Source of the DNA: Lunularia cruciata
Lineage: Eukaryota; Streptophyta; Marchantiopsida; Lunulariales; Lunulariaceae
Length of the DNA stretch: 64,000 nucleotides
NCBI GenBank assembly: GCA_948567375.1
Contig: OX419762.1
Span: 19,274,727-19,338,726, forward strand
Direction: 5' to 3'
This document shows positions 59,606-64,000 of this stretch, piece after piece; the stretch's first letter is position 1, and every line of letters begins with the position of its first letter. The notes below the pieces were generated by a model. It saw nothing but the letters and a program-made list of their open reading frames with translations, made no database searches and was not told where the DNA came from. The position numbers were made by a program, and so were the translations under genes.

Positions 59606-59699
59606 GCTTAGCACCATTTTACCTATTTTGTCACACCCTTGTGTGACTTGATGGGGTCTTCCCATCCTTACTTCGTGTTTTCTACGCGGTCGCCCTTGT
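59606..59699 (+). repeat. Short dispersed repeat S, copy 5
   Basis: GAGGCTTAGCACCATTTTACC, ACTTGATGGGGTCTTCCCATCC and TTTTCTACGCGGTCGCCC match copies 1 and 3, with changes in the palindromic start. Confidence 0.85.
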
Positions 59700-60370
59700 A
59701 ATTTATACTCGTGTGTAGCCTGATACCATTGACTTTTGATCTAGCCCCTGGGCTGTTTCGCCATATGAACACACAACTTACAGAACGGTACAGTTGCAAT
59801 AAACTACTCATATTATATAAAGATGATATTGGTTCACACATTCAGACCAGACAAGATAATTTTCTTAGTGTTATGTACGTTTCGGATTCCATGTTCCCAA
59901 ACGTACACCATGTCAGCACTTTGACAACTGTTATTCAGCGAAAGGAAGAATAACCACAAATTTTATTTACAACAAAAACCGTTTAGAATATGGATAGAAT
60001 TAAATTTTTATAGTCTCAAATCTCGTCGTTTGAATAAAACTGAAAGTCTTAATAGTGTTTCTTGAAGAGTATAAAATTTTATATCGTTCTATATATGCAG
60101 GTATTCCAGAACCATTATAGCAAATTCAGCATGTCAGTTAGACTCAATGGATTGAGTGATAGATTTCTTCAATCACGAGGTGAGCTAGTCATCTGGCAAA
60201 TCTGCAAACACCGCCATGGGGTTTCTTTTGTTTTACCTGCGGTCTATTGTTGCGTGTAAATCCGTCCTTGATTAGCTTTTATTGAAAATTAGGTCCTTGA
60301 ACAGTTATTAGTTGTAATTGTAAAATTCAATTTCATTGTCAAATTCAAGAGAAAAAAACGACCACATAAG
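59700..60370. other. Gene-free spacer between two S repeats
   Basis: Short ORFs (59711-59953, 60062-60259) show no domain. Confidence 0.45.
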
Positions 60371-60428
60371 ATATATGAAGGATGGAAGACCCAATCAAAC
60401 CGCAAAAGGTAAAATGAGGCTAGACCCC
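60371..60428 (-). repeat. Short dispersed repeat S, copy 6 (partial)
   Basis: The plus strand reads GAAGGATGGAAGACCCAATC, then AAAAGGTAAAATGAGGCTAGACCCC, a diverged minus-strand copy lacking part of the middle. Confidence 0.7.
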
Positions 60429-62470
60429 AAATTTCGGGAATTTAGTTTACTGGTTACTTTAGTGGTAGGATTCCAGCTAGTAAGCTTTAACTCTACAAGT
60501 GAATTACATCATTGCATGATGGTCGAACAAGGATTTAGATATGAGGTCAGCAGAGTTGGAGTTCCGTTCCGCGTAGGATTTATTGATACCACGCTTCCAT
60601 GGGAGGTACAGTCCGTTGAAGTCAACAATCAGTAATTTCTTTTTCAAAACGTAAGATTCTCACCGCCTTCGTGAGCACAAAACTAGTAAACGGAGAGTTC
60701 TTCTTTTGTTCAGACTTTCAACATGTTCAGTTTGGACGGAACAAAAAATACACCACTAACCTTCTCGATGACCGCTGCTCATATTTATTTAGGGAGTTGT
60801 TACTTCCACCACACTTTAACTATTTCCACTACATTCAACCCCAAACCCCAGCGCTGAGAATGGTATAGGGTCGATCAATACACAATGTTGTGGTGGAAAT
60901 AGCAAAAGAGGTGGTGGAAATAGCAAGTCCCTTTATGAATGGAACTAGTACGTAGAAACTTACTCCAATATTGTATGCTCTGTCGTTGTGCCATGTTTAG
61001 GCGAGCTCGAGGTCTGTGGCGTTGGATCTATGAGTCCGTCAAACCCCAAGGCTAGCTACCATCAAATCACCCATTATTTCTACGTTACATACAGGAGAGT
61101 TTTGTGATAACTTTGAGAATGTTCACTCAGCTATTGTCAATTAATCATGAAAGAAGTGAACTTACATAAGCATGGGCCCCAAGCTATGTGTGCTTACAAC
61201 AACAGAGTTTTAAGAACAACTTCTTATCGCTATTCTGAACACGTGCACGTCACATATATTGTTCAATTTCCTAGGGCGAAAAATGTGAGCAGAGCCAAGC
61301 ATTAGTGGTCTCAGCAGCCACTGGAGATCATACGTTATCTCGACAGCAAGTTCTTTCGATATTATATACGTCCTTCAACATCTACTTGACATCATCCAAA
61401 ATCATCCATTGAAGTTGTGAAATAAATAATAGACACCTTGCACAAGAATCAGTTGATCATGAAAATCTTGAATTAATCAAGTTGATTATCAGCCTACCAA
61501 TTATTCCCGCATGCAGAATAGCAACGGCTACTTGTGACAAGTTGTAAGAAAACGTTCAAATTGAAGACAAAATTTGAAGCCTTAAATGTGCATATGTGCA
61601 TCCATATACTCTTGTTTGTCTGCGGCAAATACTGTTCTACGGCTCGAATCCAGTACTGTGGCAAAGAATTCATGTTTTTTAGATACTCATGTATACAACA
61701 CCGCAACTGCAGCTATATGACTTTGCCCTATTTAGAATTGGCGCATCGCGCAATGCTTGAGCTCGAGTGACTCCAGTTTCCAATTAAAACTATCGTGCAT
61801 CTAAACGATTGTCTTACTTCATGGAAACTGGGCTCCTTGCTTACACTCGAGCTCCGCAAGATCTCTACTCAAACGAACAGCCATCTGAAACTTGAAAGTT
61901 GAAAACAGTTCCATTATATTTACAAGCTGTAGTCAATGACGTCGCAGAAATGACTGAAGATCCTGCATCATATGCATGTACACATTGAGACACTGTTAAG
62001 TTTTGCTTTGTCTGCTGAGATCCTGTGTAGTCATTACCTTTCACTTAGTCTGAAGTTTTTAGGTCCAATTTCTGGCTCTGAACGTCAAAGGCATGTATGA
62101 ACAGTGATGTGTTTGCACCAGGAGTATTCCAACCGGGGACAAAGGCAGAGAGATCCCGTTCGTAAAACTTTTGACATACTTCTAAAGTTTTCGAAGATAC
62201 ATGGTTTATTCTGCTGTGAAAGTATCGTCTATCTCGTCATCTCCAAATTGTATGGTGATAATTTACATTTGCGCATGGAATGTTGTTGAATGTTGTTGAA
62301 TGCTGGATTGTAGGATTGGACAGTCCATTTAGTGAGAAAAAGCACAGGACAAGCTTGAAAGACAAAAACTGAGAAAGCTCAGTTTTCAGTCTTTCTGGAA
62401 ACGACAGTGAGATGCCGTTTGCACTGGGACTGCTGACATCTCTTAATGAAGTCATTTTCGGCCGCTAGTT
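60429..62470. other. Gene-free region
   Basis: No gene recognised. A pair of inverted short motifs around TTTCCACYAC and GGTGGAAATAG lies at 60800-60925. A nearly repeated GTGGTGGAAATAGCAA pair lies at 60890-60927. Confidence 0.4.
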
Positions 62471-62827
62471 TTGGGAATTCGCAGAATGCAAATTTTCAGG
62501 GCTTGTCAGCCTGCGCTAAACTCATCGAGAGGTGAGCAAGACAAATGTGACATGTATATGTACACCGTAACCTTTCGGCCATACCATGTGAGGTACACGG
62601 TCAAAGGCTTGAAGCGTCAATTTCCTGTCAGCGGAAACTGGAGAAAGGACGGTCGAGCAGAGAAGAAAGCCAAACTCATAAAGTTTGATGAAGAGAAGGT
62701 CCATGGAGAGACACGACATGCCAGCGACGCGAAGGAACGCGACAGGCAGCCCCGTGAAGAGAGAGAAGGGCGGGAGAAGAGTTTCGCAATTGAATTCACA
62801 AGTCCACATTATGTTACAAGTGAATAA
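62471..62827 (+). CDS. Unrecognised 118-residue ORF, doubtful
   Basis: The C-terminal half is strongly charged (RKDGRAEKKAKLIKFDEEK, then EREGREKS). There is no signal peptide, membrane segment or known motif. It might be an exon or chance. A minus-strand ORF overlaps it almost fully, which weakens the case. Confidence 0.2.
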   Translation: MGIRRMQIFRACQPALNSSRGEQDKCDMYMYTVTFRPYHVRYTVKGLKRQFPVSGNWRKDGRAEKKAKLIKFDEEKVHGETRHASDAKERDRQPREEREGREKSFAIEFTSPHYVTSE

Positions 62828-63028
62828 ATGATTAATTTTGTATTTTAATTTTGGTTACATTGATAAGAGAAGGTTCTAGAATATGAATAGATGTGAAGGT
62901 TACAGAGAAAGAGAAGGGCAATAGTAAATTAACGTCCAATACTAACAGGAAGGAAATCGATTCTATCCTCGCAAGGTTCTGTCTTCACCGAGAGGTCTAG
63001 AGAGGTCTACAGAGAGTGTGTCACATAC

Positions 63029-63226
63029 AACAGGTGGTAAACAGTGAGAGTTGAATTGCACGAGGATAGAATATTGCTTGGACGACTGTATACTTTTACA
63101 ATCTTCATACGAATTCTGCATGCTCTCGACAGGTGGTAAACAGTAAGAGTTGAACTGCACGAGGATAGAATATTGCTTGGGCGACTGTATACTTTTACCA
63201 TCTTCATATGAATTCTGCATGCTCTC
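63029..63226 (+). repeat. Tandem duplication of about 100 bp
   Basis: Two nearly identical copies start ACAGGTGGTAAACAGT and end GAATTCTGCATGCTCTCG. They begin at about 63029 and 63129. Confidence 0.9.
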
Positions 63227-63302
63227 GAGCCTAAGGGCCGATGACTTGAATCTTTCATTCCTCAGTTATACTACCAATGCGATGCAGGTCCCCCAATATA
63301 AT
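63207..63302 (+). repeat. Direct repeat E, copy 1
   Basis: It starts TATGAATTCTGCATGCTCTC, contains GCCTAAGGGCCGATGACTTG and ends with CCAATATAAT. It is repeated almost exactly at 63661-63756. Its first 20 bases also form the end of the tandem duplication at 63029-63226. Confidence 0.9.
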
Positions 63303-63660
63303 TGTAAAGCACATTGCAGGCTGAATATGTGACTCGAGCGCTGGGCTCTGAAACACAAAAGAACATTCGATCTACCGATTCTGGGGAAGATTTCGTGAGC
63401 ACGATTACCTATCGAAAGCCAGGCCGGCAGCAAAACGAAGGATAAAAACCTCATACCACATGTTCATTCAAAGCGAGTGGGATTTCTTTCTCTTGAGCAG
63501 AAATCCTAAAGAAAAGTCACGAAGATTGGCTTTGCCACCCAAAATTTCCACCCACGTACCACGCTTCCCCACTGTCACCGAACTTTTGCACTCCTGTATA
63601 GCGGAGACGATGGTACCCGATGATGGTGGAGCGATGGCGATGGTACCCGTTTTGACATCG

Positions 63661-63756
63661 TATGAATTCTGCATGCTCTCGAGCCTAAGGGCCGATGACT
63701 TGAATCTTTCATTCCTCAGTTATACTACCAATGCGATGCAGGTCCCCAATATAATG
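63661..63756 (+). repeat. Direct repeat E, copy 2
   Basis: Partner of 63207-63302, 454 bp downstream, differing by a single base in a C run over most of its length. Confidence 0.9.
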
Positions 63757-64000
63757 TAGATCTCACTCCACATTTTGTTGCCAATCATCATCACACAAGA
63801 TCTGATTTTAACGTAAACCCTAAAATTAGCGTGGCTATTATTGGTTACTCGAATTGTTCTCGTTATAACTTCTCGAACAATTTAGTTTGTAGTGCTACAA
63901 CCAAGCTGTTGGGTCTTTGGTTTGCTTCTATTGAGGTCGGTCTATTACCTCATATTTGGGAAATTGCGCAAAAAGAAGGTTTTTTTAACTGGCAAGAGTA
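63757..64000. other. Window end, no feature seen
   Basis: No coding region recognised. Confidence 0.4.

Noticed and set aside
60780-60930. Inverted TTTCCACCAC/GTGGTGGAAA motifs as a MITE
   Set aside because: The arms are short and imperfect and no target duplication is visible.
1-64000. CRISPR array, prokaryotic operon or riboswitch
   Set aside because: The window is eukaryotic: spliced gene, LTR elements and LINEs. The tandem repeats lack regular spacer structure.

Overview
This window is nuclear DNA from a plant-lineage eukaryote (a streptophyte). It holds one intact intron-containing host gene, for the catalytic alpha subunit of ER glucosidase II. Nearly everything else is decayed retroelements. 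A seed-free plant such as a bryophyte is my guess, but the sequence does not prove it.

Layout. 1-2995: AT-rich repeats, including a copy of a dispersed family called R here. 3000-12812: a decayed Ty3/Gypsy retrotransposon on the minus strand. It encodes Gag, protease, a C5-cytosine DNA methyltransferase domain between protease and reverse transcriptase, RT, RNase H, integrase and a C-terminal PHD finger. 12817-17519: AT-rich repeats and more of family R. 17525-22776: a second Ty3/Gypsy element on the plus strand, a chromodomain-bearing chromovirus with a perfect initiator-Met primer site and an AGATT target duplication, inserted inside another R copy. 22782-29000: repeat relics, a coiled-coil-like ORF and a fragment of a leucine-rich-repeat gene. 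31008-35259: the glucosidase II alpha gene in six exons. 36990-38140: a LINE remnant. 44215-49762: a decayed Ty1/Copia element on the minus strand with matching LTRs and primer site. 50600-53500: a larger LINE relic on the minus strand. 53500-64000: mostly gene-free, with local tandem duplications.

The most notable object is the 3-12.8 kb Ty3 element. Its polyprotein joins a DNA-methylation writer (motifs I, II, IV with the catalytic Pro-Cys, VI, VIII, IX and X are all readable) to a probable histone-tail reader (the PHD finger after integrase). The copy is dead: it has about 19 stop codons and at least three frameshifts. Thirteen of the stops are TAG, mostly where a CAG glutamine codon is expected, a pattern consistent with deamination of methylated CHG sites. 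Its LTR segments are also arranged as if a two-LTR circle had been opened inside one LTR.

A short dispersed repeat of about 95 bp, beginning with the palindrome GGGGCTTAGCCCC, occurs six times from 30 kb onward, including twice upstream of the glucosidase gene.
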